Below, one piece after another: positions 1-8,180 of a stretch of DNA of 64,000 nucleotides. Within the stretch, counting starts at the first letter, position 1. Each line of letters starts with the position of its first letter. This DNA comes from Mesoterricola sediminis. GTDB taxonomy: Bacteria; Acidobacteriota; Holophagae; Holophagales; Holophagaceae. The notes below the pieces were generated by a model. That model did not search any database. It saw nothing but the letters and a program-made list of their open reading frames with translations, and was not told the DNA's origin. Location of the stretch: the NCBI RefSeq assembly GCF_030295425.1, contig NZ_AP027081.1, forward strand, positions 1,736,001-1,800,000, written 5' to 3'. The translations under genes were made by a program, and so were the position numbers.

Positions 1-2
1 GG

Positions 3-506
3 GACTACCACGGGGGCCTGGGGGCCCTCCTCGTGCCGGGCATCAAGCGGGGGGAGGGCGGCTGGCGGCGGGCCCTCCTGGCCCGGGCGGGCCGGATGCC
101 GCTCCCCCCCTGGGCGGCCGAGGCCGATTGGGTCTGCGCCTCTCCCACCGGGCGCCTGCGTCGCCTGCTCAGGGGCTTCGACCTGGCCGAGGAGGCGGGG
201 GCGCTGGTGGCCTCCCGGCTGGGGCGGCCCTTCCGGGCCCTCCTGCGGAAGCCCTGGTTCGCGCCCCGCCAGGCCGCCCTCACGGAGGGCGAACGGCGCC
301 GGTCGAAGGTGCCCGTGACCCTGGCGGACCCGGCGGGGGTGGCGGGCGCCTTCGTGCTCCTGGTGGACGACGTCTGGACGACGGGGGCCACCCTCCGGCG
401 GTGCGCCGGGGCCCTGGCGGCGGCCGGGGCGCGGGAGGTGGCGGTGCTGGCCCTGTTCCGGGCCGGAAGGAAGGGTGGCTCCCGGGCGGGGGGCGGGGTA
501 TCCTGA
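3..506 (+). CDS. comF: ComF family phosphoribosyltransferase, 3' part
   Basis: The reading frame is open from the window edge, so the N-terminal part (normally including a zinc ribbon) lies outside. The visible part carries the ComF landmarks: a YHGGLG...KRG segment right at the edge, a central K-rich region, and the PRPP-binding loop VLLVDDVWTTGATL near the C-terminus. ComF proteins are type I phosphoribosyltransferase relatives tied to DNA uptake in naturally transformable bacteria. Their exact substrate is unsettled. The type IV pilus operon lies 6 kb downstream but is not in the same transcription unit. The gene ends 53 nt before the next start, on the same strand. Confidence 0.85.
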   Translation, partial: DYHGGLGALLVPGIKRGEGGWRRALLARAGRMPLPPWAAEADWVCASPTGRLRRLLRGFDLAEEAGALVASRLGRPFRALLRKPWFAPRQAALTEGERRRSKVPVTLADPAGVAGAFVLLVDDVWTTGATLRRCAGALAAAGAREVAVLALFRAGRKGGSRAGGGVS

Positions 507-559
507 TGTCTTGGCCCGAACGGTCTCCCGGGGTGGCCTGCCTTCGCACGGAGTCAACC

Positions 560-1552
560 ATGTCGACGAAAGCCGCCTTCGCCCCGGGTCCCGTGGGTTC
601 CTTCATCAAGCACCACTACCGCCACTTCAACGCGGCGGCCCTCATGGACGCCACGGAGGGATACCGGGTCCACCTGGAGCAGGGGGGCAAGATGATGATC
701 AGCATGGCCGGTGCCATGAGCACGGCCGAGCTGGGCCTGAGCCTGGCCGAGATGATCCGCCAGGACAAGGTGCACCTCATCACCTGCACGGGCGCCAACC
801 TGGAGGAGGACATCTTCAACCTGGTGGCCCACGATTTCTACGAGCGGGTGCCCCACTACCGGGACCTCACCCCCGCGGACGAGCAGGCCCTGCTGGACCG
901 CCACATGAACCGGGTCACCGACACCTGCATCCCCGAGATGGAGGCCATGCGCCGCATCGAGAAGGCGATCCTCAAGGAGTGGATGGAGGCCGACCAGAAG
1001 GGCGAGCGCTACTTCCCCCATGAGTTCTTCTACCGGCTCCTGCGCTCGGGCGTCCTGGAGGAGCACTTCCAGATCGACGTGAAGAACAGCTGGATGATCG
1101 CCGCCTGCGAGAAGAACCTGCCCATCGTCGTCCCCGGCTGGGAGGACAGCACCCTGGGCAACATGTTCGCCGCCGCCGTCATCCGCGGGGACGTGAAGAA
1201 CGTCCACACCGTGCGCACGGGCATCGAGTACATGACCTGGCTGGCGAAGTTCTACCAGGAGATCACCCACGACGCGAGCCTGGGCATGTTCCAGATCGGC
1301 GGCGGCATCGCCGGCGACTTCCCCATCTGCGTGGTGCCCATGCTGCACCAGGACCTGGAGCTGGAGGCCCCCCTCTGGGGCTACTTCTGCCAGATCAGCG
1401 ATTCGACGACGAGCTATGGGTCCTACTCCGGCGCCGTTCCCAACGAGAAGATCACCTGGGGCAAGCTCGGCGAGAAGACGCCCAAGTTCATCGTGGAAAG
1501 CGACGCCACCATCGTGGCGCCCCTCATGTTCGCGTATCTGCTGGGCTGGTAG
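560..1552 (+). CDS. Deoxyhypusine synthase-like protein
   Basis: A 330-aa protein of the deoxyhypusine synthase (DHS) family. The ATG at 560 is preceded by GGAG at a normal distance; longer versions of the frame run back into comF. The catalytic Lys that forms the enzyme-spermidine imine in eukaryotic DHS is present in the C-terminal motif ITWGKL (Lys302), as are the NAD-fold glycine-rich stretch MFQIGGGIAGD and the SYSGA loop. Bacteria have no eIF5A, so true deoxyhypusine formation is not expected. Bacterial members are usually assigned to polyamine chemistry such as homospermidine synthesis, or left without a function. Substrate here is inferred only. It stands alone between comF and a cytochrome gene. 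Confidence 0.85.
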   Translation: MSTKAAFAPGPVGSFIKHHYRHFNAAALMDATEGYRVHLEQGGKMMISMAGAMSTAELGLSLAEMIRQDKVHLITCTGANLEEDIFNLVAHDFYERVPHYRDLTPADEQALLDRHMNRVTDTCIPEMEAMRRIEKAILKEWMEADQKGERYFPHEFFYRLLRSGVLEEHFQIDVKNSWMIAACEKNLPIVVPGWEDSTLGNMFAAAVIRGDVKNVHTVRTGIEYMTWLAKFYQEITHDASLGMFQIGGGIAGDFPICVVPMLHQDLELEAPLWGYFCQISDSTTSYGSYSGAVPNEKITWGKLGEKTPKFIVESDATIVAPLMFAYLLGW

Positions 1553-1653
1553 TCGCCCGTCTGGCTGGGGTGGCAATTAAAGATAAATGCATCCTCTTCT
1601 CTTGCCCCCTGGTCCGCCCGAAGTTAGACTTTGAACACCTTCAGGAGGAACAC

Positions 1654-1842
1654 ATGAAGCGTTTCGCGCTCTCTCTCGTCGTCATCCTGGCCGCCGCCTC
1701 CTTCGCGTCCGCCACCGTCAAGATCCAGGCCGAAGCCAAGGCCAAGGATCCCAAGGTCACCTGCAAGACCTGCCACACCGGCATGCCCTGCACCAAGGCC
1801 AACCTGACCGACGAAGGCAAGAAGTGGCTCCCCAAGAAGTAG
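1654..1842 (+). CDS. Very small secreted monohaem c-type cytochrome
   Basis: A 62-aa protein whose ATG follows an AGGAGG ribosome-binding site (1644-1649). Residues 1-20 form a clear Sec signal peptide ending ASFASA. The mature part of about 42 residues is lysine-rich and holds one CXXCH haem site, CKTCH at 37-41, plus a further Cys at 46. No other domain fits in the length. A mature chain this short is far below classic cytochrome c size (80-100 aa), so it may be a minimal electron shuttle or a haem-binding fragment of a larger system. A 12-bp hairpin follows the stop. Function beyond covalent haem binding is inferred. Confidence 0.75.
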   Translation: MKRFALSLVVILAAASFASATVKIQAEAKAKDPKVTCKTCHTGMPCTKANLTDEGKKWLPKK

Positions 1843-1862
1843 CCGCGAGCCGATGACATGAA

Positions 1863-1890
1863 GAAGCGCCCGCCTTCCGGCGGGCGCTTC
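1863..1890. terminator. Hairpin shared by convergent genes
   Basis: A perfect 12-bp stem (GAAGCGCCCGCC with its complement) and a TTCC loop sit between the convergent cytochrome gene and the E2 gene. There is no long T run on either side, so it is a strong structure but not a textbook intrinsic terminator. Confidence 0.6.
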
Positions 1891-1907
1891 CGCGTCAAGG
1901 GCCCGGT

Positions 1908-3209
1908 TCAGGAGAGGCCGAAGTCCGAGGTCTCCAGCTCCTTCTTCACGGCGGACATGAAGAGGTCGGCGGTGGCGCCGTCGATGATGCGGTGATCGAA
2001 GGTGAGGCCGCTGAACATGGTCTCCCGGATGGCGATGGCGTCCTGTCCGTCCGCGTCGGTCACGACCACGGCCCGCTTCTTCACGGCGCCCATGCCCATG
2101 ATGGCCACCTGCGGCTGGTTGATGATGGGCAGGCCGAAGGTCTCGCCGAAGCCGCCGGGGTTGGTGATGGTGAAGGTGCCGCCCTGGATCTCCTCGGGCT
2201 TGAGCTGGCGGCTCCGGGCGCGTCCGGCGAGGTCGTTCATGGCGCGGGCGAGGCCGCCCAGGTTCAGCTGGTCGGCGTTGCGGACCACGGGGACGATGAG
2301 GCCCCAGTCCAGGGAAACCGCGATGCCCAGGTTCACGTCCTGCTTGTAGACGATGGTGTCCCCGTCCACGGAGGCGTTGACGATGGGGAAGGCCTGGAGG
2401 GCCTTGACGGCGGCGGCCATGACGAAGGGCATGAAGCTCAGCTTGGTGCCGTAGGCCTCCTCGAAGGCCTTCCGGTGCTTGGCGCGCAGGCGGGACACGT
2501 GGGACATGTCCATTTCGAAGACGGTGTAGACGTGGGCGCTCGTGTGCTTGGAGAAGACCATGTTGTCGCTGATGATCTTGCGCATGCGGCTCATGGGCTC
2601 GACGCGGACCCGCTCGCCGGGGGCGAAGGCGGGGATGGCCAGGGCGGGGGCCTTGGGCGCGGCGGCGGGCGCCGGCTGGGCAGGCGCGGGCTGGGCGGGC
2701 GCCGGCGCCGCGGCGGGGGCGGCGCCCCGGGCGGCCAGATGGGCCTCCATGTCCTGCTTGGTCACCCGGCCCATCATGCCGCTGCCCTTGACCTGGGTCA
2801 GATCGACGCCGTTGTCGGCGGCCATGCGGCGGACGAGGGGGCTCGACTTGGTCCGGAGGCGGCCCTCCAGGCTGTCCTCCTCGGCGACGGGCGGGGGTGG
2901 GGCGACGGGGGCCTCCGGCGCGGGGGCGGGGGTGATCTCGGCCCGGGCGGGGGCCGGGGCCGGCTTCTCGCCGGCGGCGCCGAGGCGGGCCACGATGGTG
3001 CCCACGGGGACGGTGGCGTTGACGTCCACCAGGATCTCCAGGACGGTGCCGGCGATGGGGGCCGGGATCTCGGCGTCCACCTTGTCGGTGGAGATCTCGT
3101 AGAGGGTTTCGTCCTTGCCGATGGTCTCTCCGACCTTCCGGTGCCACTTCAGGATGGTGGCTTCGGCGATGGATTCACCCATCTGGGGCATGACGACATC
3201 AAAGGCCAT
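1908..3209 (-). CDS. 2-oxoacid dehydrogenase complex E2 (dihydrolipoamide acyltransferase)
   Basis: A 433-aa E2 subunit with the standard order of parts. First comes an N-terminal lipoyl domain (about 1-78) with the lipoylation motif STDKVDAEIPAP, then an Ala/Pro/Glu-rich linker. Next is a peripheral-subunit (E3) binding domain (about 120-157, SPLVRRMAADNGVDL), another Ala/Pro linker, and the catalytic acyltransferase core (about 200-433). The core contains the FTITNPGGFGE strand and the active-site HRIIDGA. It transfers the acyl group from lipoamide to CoA in the cytoplasm. The sequence does not settle whether the complex uses pyruvate, 2-oxoglutarate or branched-chain oxoacids, and no E1 or E3 gene is next to it. 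gatA lies just upstream on the same strand. Confidence 0.9.
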   Translation of the reverse strand: MAFDVVMPQMGESIAEATILKWHRKVGETIGKDETLYEISTDKVDAEIPAPIAGTVLEILVDVNATVPVGTIVARLGAAGEKPAPAPARAEITPAPAPEAPVAPPPPVAEEDSLEGRLRTKSSPLVRRMAADNGVDLTQVKGSGMMGRVTKQDMEAHLAARGAAPAAAPAPAQPAPAQPAPAAAPKAPALAIPAFAPGERVRVEPMSRMRKIISDNMVFSKHTSAHVYTVFEMDMSHVSRLRAKHRKAFEEAYGTKLSFMPFVMAAAVKALQAFPIVNASVDGDTIVYKQDVNLGIAVSLDWGLIVPVVRNADQLNLGGLARAMNDLAGRARSRQLKPEEIQGGTFTITNPGGFGETFGLPIINQPQVAIMGMGAVKKRAVVVTDADGQDAIAIRETMFSGLTFDHRIIDGATADLFMSAVKKELETSDFGLS

Positions 3210-3218
3210 GATTCGCTC

Positions 3219-4673
3219 CTAACAGGGGAGGGGGGGCGCCTGACGGTGGTGCCCCGTGGAAAGCTGGAAGGCATGGGCCGCCTCCAGCAGGTTCACGTCG
3301 GAGAGTGCGGGACCGATGAGCTGGAGGCCCACCGGGAGGCCTCCGGAGAAGCCCGCGGGGAGGGCGAGGGCCGGAAGGCCCGCCAGGGCGGGCGTGACGG
3401 TGAAGACGTCCGTGAGGTACATCGCCAGGGGATCGCTGGTGCGGTCCCCCAGGGGGAAGGCCGGCGTCGGGCACACGGGGGCCGCCAGCAGGTCCACCTC
3501 CCGGAAGGCCGCCTCGAAGTCGCCGGCGATGAGGGTCCGCGCCTTCTGGGCCCGGACGTAGAAGGCCTCCACGTAGCCGCGGGAGAGGCAGAAGGCCCCC
3601 AGGAGGATGCGCCGCTTGGCCTCCGTGCCGAACCCGGCCTCCCGGGTGGCGGCGAGGGTCTCGTCCAGCCCGCCGGCCTCGACCCGGGCCCCGTAGCGCA
3701 CGCCGTCGAAGCGGGCGAGGTTGCTGGAGACCTCGGCCGTGTTCAGGAGGACGTAGGTGTCGATGGCCCAGGGCGTGTGGGGGAGGGACACCGGCACGAG
3801 GCGGGCGCCCAGGTCCCGGAGGACGGCCAGGGCCCCTTCGACGGCCTCCCGGACGCCGGCTTCGAGGCCCTCCCCGAAGCATTCGGCGGGGAGGCCGATG
3901 CGGAGGCCCCGCAGATCGGCGGGCTGGAGATCCGCGAGTCGCCCGGTCCCCGGGAGGTCCCGGCTCGTGGCGTCCGCCGGATCCACGCCGGCCATGACGG
4001 CCAGGCCCGCGGCCAGGTCCCGGGCGGAGGCGGCGAGGGGGCCGACCTGGTCCAGGGAGGAGGCCATGGCGGTGACGCCGTAGCGGCTGAGGACCCCGTA
4101 CGTGGGCCGGAGGGCGGTGAGGTTGCAGAAACTGGCCGGGAGCCGCACGGAACCCCCCGTGTCGGAGCCCAGGGCGAAGGGGGCGTAGCCGGCGGCCACG
4201 GCCACGGCGGACCCGGAGCTGCTGCCGCCGGGGACCCGGGTGCGGTCCCAGGGGTTGCGGGCGGGGCCCTGGGCCGCGGTCTCCCCGCTGCTTCCCATGG
4301 CAAATTCATCCATCGCGGCCTTGGCGACGGGGACCGCCCCGGCCTGGAGGAGGCGGGCGACGACCGTGGCGTCATGGGGCGCGGTGTAGCCGCGGGTGAT
4401 GCGGGAGCCGTTGCCGGTGGGCGTGCCCGCCCAGGCCAGGTTGTCCTTCAGGACGACGGGAATCCCCAGGAGGGGGGTGCGTTCGCCCCGGGCGAGGCGC
4501 GCATCGGCCGCGCGCGCGGCGGCGAGGGTCAGGTCGGGATCCACATGGGCGACGGCGTTGAGGTCCGGATCCAAAACATTCATGCGGTCGAGGCAGCGGT
4601 GGGCGAGGAAGACCGCCGACAGGTCGCCCGCGTCCAATCCCTCCCGCCAATCCATCAAGGAATATGGGTCCAT
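3219..4673 (-). CDS. gatA: Asp/Glu-tRNA amidotransferase subunit A
   Basis: A 484-aa amidase-signature protein, the size usual for GatA. The Ser-cisSer-Lys catalytic set is visible: VVLKDN (Lys), GGSSSGSA (cis-Ser) and SDTGGSVRLPAS (nucleophile Ser). GatA releases ammonia from glutamine for transamidation of misacylated Glu-tRNA(Gln) or Asp-tRNA(Asn). I chose the ATG at 4673 (MDPYSL) because it has GGGAG upstream and matches the family N-terminus; a start at 4688 or 4757 is possible. The E2 gene begins 9 nt after its stop, so the two are probably co-transcribed. A generic amidase is the alternative, but motif spacing favours GatA. Confidence 0.85.
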   Translation of the reverse strand: MDPYSLMDWREGLDAGDLSAVFLAHRCLDRMNVLDPDLNAVAHVDPDLTLAAARAADARLARGERTPLLGIPVVLKDNLAWAGTPTGNGSRITRGYTAPHDATVVARLLQAGAVPVAKAAMDEFAMGSSGETAAQGPARNPWDRTRVPGGSSSGSAVAVAAGYAPFALGSDTGGSVRLPASFCNLTALRPTYGVLSRYGVTAMASSLDQVGPLAASARDLAAGLAVMAGVDPADATSRDLPGTGRLADLQPADLRGLRIGLPAECFGEGLEAGVREAVEGALAVLRDLGARLVPVSLPHTPWAIDTYVLLNTAEVSSNLARFDGVRYGARVEAGGLDETLAATREAGFGTEAKRRILLGAFCLSRGYVEAFYVRAQKARTLIAGDFEAAFREVDLLAAPVCPTPAFPLGDRTSDPLAMYLTDVFTVTPALAGLPALALPAGFSGGLPVGLQLIGPALSDVNLLEAAHAFQLSTGHHRQAPPLPC

Positions 4674-4783
4674 GCCCGTCTCCCGCATCTCTTCAAGTGT
4701 GCCACCAATGGGCCAATTGAGATAGATTCTCTTTGATTCTGGAGGCCACGGATGCACAGGAAGGGCCGTCCAGCGCTTGTCCG

Positions 4784-4799
4784 CATTCGGCTCCGAATG
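4784..4799. promoter_or_regulatory. Palindrome in the divergent gatA / J-domain intergenic region
   Basis: CATTCGG-CT-CCGAATG is a perfect 7+7 palindrome in the 226-nt gap between the divergent starts at 4673 and 4900. It looks like an operator for a dimeric regulator, but no regulator gene is adjacent and I could not place a convincing promoter beside it. Confidence 0.3.
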
Positions 4800-4899
4800 A
4801 TTGTCCCCTTTCTTTTTCCAAAGACTCCTGAGTTAATAGCAACAGACCCCCAGGCTCCAGACCCCCCGTCCCGCCTCCACCCGACCTCCCGGTAATCTG

Positions 4900-5652
4900 A
4901 TGAATCCATACGATGTTCTTGAAATTTCACCCGGCGCCAGGCCGGAGGAGGTCAAGGCGGCGTATCACCGGCTGGCGAAGCAGTGGCATCCGGACCGGTT
5001 CACGGGGGAGGCCAAGGCCGCGGCGGAGCAGCGTTTCCGGCTCCTGGCCGAGGCCTTCAACATGCTGAAGGACGCGACGCGCCGGGAGGAGCCCTCCAGG
5101 CCGCCCGAACCGGCGGTCCCCGAGCCGGAGCTCCGGGCCCCGGAACCCGCGCCCGCGCAGGCTTCCGTTCCCCCCGGGCCCGTCAAGACGCACCAGGACT
5201 GGTTCAAGGACGCCCTGGGGGCCTACGAGGGCAAGGCTTATGAAAGATCCCTGGCCCTGGTGACCTACGCCATCCGGCTGGACGGGGGCCAGGCCGAGTA
5301 CCACGCCCTCCTCGGGAAGCTCCTGGACCAGCTCCAGCAGGACCCCCGGGGCAAGGTGAAGGCCCTGGAGACCGCCATCCGCCTCAATCCGAAGGACGCG
5401 GAATCCACGATCCTCCTGGCCCAGTCCTTCCAGGCGCTGGGCATGCAGGCCCGGGCCACGCGGCTGTGGGAGACCGCCTTCGCGCTGGCGCCCCGGCATC
5501 CCGTGTTCCGCCAGGGCACCGACACGGGGAAGGGGAAGACGCAGCCCAGGGGCGCGCAGGGCAGGGATGCCCAGCCCAGCCTCGGCGAACAGTGGACGGC
5601 CCTCGTCGAGGGAACCAAGGACAAGCTGGGAAGGCTTTTCAAAAGGGGATGA
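4900..5652 (+). CDS. J-domain and TPR protein
   Basis: A 250-aa cytoplasmic protein. Residues 1-60 are a J domain with the HPD tripeptide that stimulates DnaK ATPase (KQWHPDRF). A Pro/Glu-rich linker (about 65-100) follows, then about three tetratricopeptide-like helical repeats (about 105-210) and a basic tail. There is no Gly/Phe region or zinc domain, so it is not DnaJ itself. It is more likely a dedicated co-chaperone or assembly factor. Its stop overlaps the start region of the PP2C gene, and pilMNOPQ follow. This suggests a role in pilus or signalling-complex assembly, which is inferred from position only. Confidence 0.8.
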   Translation: MNPYDVLEISPGARPEEVKAAYHRLAKQWHPDRFTGEAKAAAEQRFRLLAEAFNMLKDATRREEPSRPPEPAVPEPELRAPEPAPAQASVPPGPVKTHQDWFKDALGAYEGKAYERSLALVTYAIRLDGGQAEYHALLGKLLDQLQQDPRGKVKALETAIRLNPKDAESTILLAQSFQALGMQARATRLWETAFALAPRHPVFRQGTDTGKGKTQPRGAQGRDAQPSLGEQWTALVEGTKDKLGRLFKRG

Positions 5653-5654
5653 GC

Positions 5655-6422
5655 ATGCGGGTGGTCGCAGCGGGGCGGACGGAGGTCGGGTGTGTGCGCA
5701 AGCACAATGAAGACAACTTCCTCGTGGATCCCGAACTCGGCCTGTTCGTCGTCGCGGACGGCCTCGGCGGGCACGCCGCGGGCGAAGTCGCCAGCCGGAT
5801 CGTGGTCGACAAGGTGGGACAGTTCATCCAGCACACCGTGGAGCGGGACCACACGTGGCCGGTGGAGTACGACACGGCGCTGCCCTACGACGGCAACCGG
5901 CTCAAGGCCGCCCTGCTCCTGGCCGACCAGGGGATCCTCAACGACATCCGGTCGAACCCCGAGCGCGAGTCCATGGGGTCCACGGTGGTGGCCTGCCTCG
6001 TAAACGGCGAAACCGTGACGCTGGTCCACGTGGGCGACAGCAGGGCCTATCTGTTGAATAAAGATGGGATACAGCAGGTCACCCGGGACCACTCCTGGGT
6101 CGCGGAACAGGTCGCCAACGGCATCCTGACCCCCGAGGAGGCCCGGCGGCACCCCTTCCGGAACGTCATCACCCAGGCCCTCGGCAATGGGGGGGACCTG
6201 GATATTTCAGTCAGGGAGATCCAGGTCAAGGAACTGGACCGGATCTTGCTATGCTCCGACGGACTGTCAGGAATGGTGCTGGATGAGGAGATCTGGGATA
6301 TCGTCCAGAAATCCTCTGATATGGAAGAAGCCGCAGGAAACCTCGTTTCCAAGGCCATGGCCAATGGAGGGGAAGACAACATCACCGTCGTGATCGTGGC
6401 CTTCGGGCCCGATAACCCATGA
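5655..6422 (+). CDS. PP2C-family Ser/Thr protein phosphatase
   Basis: A 255-aa Stp1/PrpC-type metal-dependent phosphatase. All metal-binding and core motifs are present: NEDN near the N-terminus, VADGLGGHAAGE, GSTVV, HVGDSRAY, CSDGLSGMV and GGEDNITVV. It would dephosphorylate Ser/Thr residues set by Hanks-type kinases; no kinase lies in the window. The ATG at 5655 is preferred over 5649 because the AGGGGA site then has proper spacing; 5649 would give an ATGA overlap with the preceding gene. A second, longer PP2C gene lies at 12133. Confidence 0.88.
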   Translation: MRVVAAGRTEVGCVRKHNEDNFLVDPELGLFVVADGLGGHAAGEVASRIVVDKVGQFIQHTVERDHTWPVEYDTALPYDGNRLKAALLLADQGILNDIRSNPERESMGSTVVACLVNGETVTLVHVGDSRAYLLNKDGIQQVTRDHSWVAEQVANGILTPEEARRHPFRNVITQALGNGGDLDISVREIQVKELDRILLCSDGLSGMVLDEEIWDIVQKSSDMEEAAGNLVSKAMANGGEDNITVVIVAFGPDNP

Positions 6423-6439
6423 ACCGTGGCAACATTCGG

Positions 6440-6467
6440 TTGACCGCAGGGCCGTGAAGGTTAAACT
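6440..6467 (+). promoter_or_regulatory. Sigma70-type promoter of the pil operon
   Basis: TTGACC (6440-6445), a 16-nt spacer and TAAACT (6462-6467) lie 33 nt upstream of the pilM GTG. Five of six -35 bases and four of six -10 bases match consensus. Confidence 0.45.
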
Positions 6468-6499
6468 GAAACGCCAAATCTACTAAAGCGAGGCTCCAA

Positions 6500-7582
6500 G
6501 TGGGTCTTTTCGGTGGCAAAAAAAATCAGCTGGTGGGCCTGGATATCGGTTCCAGTTCCGTGAAGGTCTGTGAGCTGCAGGTGGTGGGGAAGGGCGGGGG
6601 CCAGCGCTATCGGCTCCAGAAGCTCGGCATCGCCCCGCTGCCCTTCGACGCGATCGTCGACGGCGACATCATGGACAGCAACGCGGTGGCCGCGGCCATC
6701 CGCCAGGTGCTCACGGAACAGAAGATCAAGTCCAGGGACGTGGCCATTTCCGTGGCGGGTCAGCAGGTGATGGTCAAGAAAGTGACCTTCCCCCTGATGA
6801 GCCCCACCGAGCTCGCCGAGTCGGTCCGGTGGGAGGCGGAGAGCTTCTTCCCGGCGGGGCAGGGGCTGGACGCCTACGCCCTCGACTTCGCGGTGCTCGA
6901 GGAACGGCCCCAGGAAGGCAACATGGACGTCGTCCTGGTGGCCTGCCGCAAGGACAAGATCGAGGCCTACATCGGCTGCGTGGCCATGGCGGGCGCCCGG
7001 TCCGTCCTGGTGGACGTGGACGTGTTCGCCCTCCAGAACGCCTACGAAGTCAATAATCCGCCAGGGGGCCGGGACGAGGTCATCGCCCTGGTCAACATCG
7101 GGGCCCAGTTCACCAACCTGACCATGCTCGTGGGCAGGAAGTCGCTCTTCTGGCGTGACATCGCCTGGGGCGGCCACCGCTTCACGGACAAGCTCATGGA
7201 GGACTGGGGGGTCAGCCGCGAGGCCGCGGAACTCCTCAAGGAGGGGATCAGCGCCGAGGGCCGGACGCCGGAGGAGGTCGAGCCCTCCCTGGCGGCCATC
7301 TCCGACAGTTTCGCCGACGAACTCGGGCGGACCATCGACTTCTTCCGGTCCAGCTTCAAGGTGGACCGGCTGGACCGCGTCCTCCTCTCCGGCGGCAGCG
7401 CCAAGGTGGACAAGCTCCCCGAGATCCTCGGGGATCGTCTGAGGGTGTCCGTGGACCGGCTCAACCCCTTCCAGCTCCTGGAGATGGATGAGCGCAGCCT
7501 GGATCCAGCCGTCATCAACGGAGTCGGCTGCACCGCCGCCGTCGCGGTCGGTTTGGCCTTGCGCCAGGTGGGGGACCGATGA
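6500..7582 (+). CDS. pilM: Type IV pilus assembly protein PilM
   Basis: A 360-aa actin-like cytoplasmic ATPase of the pilus alignment complex. The nucleotide-binding phosphate loop VGLDIGSSSVKV is at about 12-23 and the second phosphate/adenosine motif LLSGGSAKVDKLPE near 300. It starts at GTG. PilM polymers recruit the PilN cytoplasmic tail at the inner membrane; that tail (INLL motif) is encoded immediately downstream. The gene overlaps pilN by 4 nt, the usual coupling in pilMNOPQ operons. Confidence 0.95.
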   Translation: MGLFGGKKNQLVGLDIGSSSVKVCELQVVGKGGGQRYRLQKLGIAPLPFDAIVDGDIMDSNAVAAAIRQVLTEQKIKSRDVAISVAGQQVMVKKVTFPLMSPTELAESVRWEAESFFPAGQGLDAYALDFAVLEERPQEGNMDVVLVACRKDKIEAYIGCVAMAGARSVLVDVDVFALQNAYEVNNPPGGRDEVIALVNIGAQFTNLTMLVGRKSLFWRDIAWGGHRFTDKLMEDWGVSREAAELLKEGISAEGRTPEEVEPSLAAISDSFADELGRTIDFFRSSFKVDRLDRVLLSGGSAKVDKLPEILGDRLRVSVDRLNPFQLLEMDERSLDPAVINGVGCTAAVAVGLALRQVGDR

Positions 7583-8172
7583 TCAAGATCAACCTTCTGG
7601 GAGACACCCTCGCCCAGCCTGCCGTGAAGAAGGGTGAAAGGGCCGAGGCGGCGACCCCGGTCTTCGTCGAGACACCGGCCGCGGGGCGCCCCAGCCTTCC
7701 GATCGCCGGCGTGATCTTCGGCCTGGCCATCGCCTCCGTGGGCGGCGTCTACTACGTCTGGCTCAACAGCAAGATCCAGTATGAGGTCCGACAGAAGGCC
7801 GACCTGGAGGCCAAGAAGAAGGAGCTGGAGAAGTACATGGAGCTCGAACGGAAGTTCAGGGCCCAGAAGGACATGCTCCAGAAGAAAAAAGAAGTGATGA
7901 TGGGCCTCAAGTCCTTCCAGCAGCTGCCCGTGCACTTCATGGAGGAGCTCGCGAACGCCCTGCCCGACGACGTCTGGTTCAAGGAGATCAGCCAGAAGGG
8001 ACTGGCCATCAGCATCAAGGGCGAAGCCTCCAGCTTCGAGGCCATCAACCAGTTCCGGAACCGGCTCATCGAGAAGAGCAAGTGGTTCGGGAATGTGAAC
8101 TACCCCGCGGCCACCAAGAACGGACGCAATGTCGAATTCACCATCTCCTGCGATCTGAAGAATTCGGCCTGA
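7579..8172 (+). CDS. pilN: Type IV pilus inner-membrane protein PilN
   Basis: A 197-aa bitopic protein. The N-terminal MIKINLLGD is the conserved PilM-binding tail. One transmembrane helix (about 48-67) follows, then a lysine-rich coiled coil (about 70-105) and a periplasmic ferredoxin-like domain. It pairs with PilO to form the inner-membrane alignment complex. The start overlaps pilM (ATGA). Confidence 0.93.
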   Translation: MIKINLLGDTLAQPAVKKGERAEAATPVFVETPAAGRPSLPIAGVIFGLAIASVGGVYYVWLNSKIQYEVRQKADLEAKKKELEKYMELERKFRAQKDMLQKKKEVMMGLKSFQQLPVHFMEELANALPDDVWFKEISQKGLAISIKGEASSFEAINQFRNRLIEKSKWFGNVNYPAATKNGRNVEFTISCDLKNSA

Positions 8173-8180
8173 GGTAGCCT

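Noticed and set aside
1572-1596. Possible sigma54 promoter before the small cytochrome
   Set aside because: TGGCA and TGC are present, but the GG to GC distance is 15 bases instead of 10.
1992-4736. A 914-codon open frame antisense to the E2 and gatA genes
   Set aside because: It exists only because of high third-position GC in the real genes. It has no family features and is Gly/Asp/His-rich throughout.
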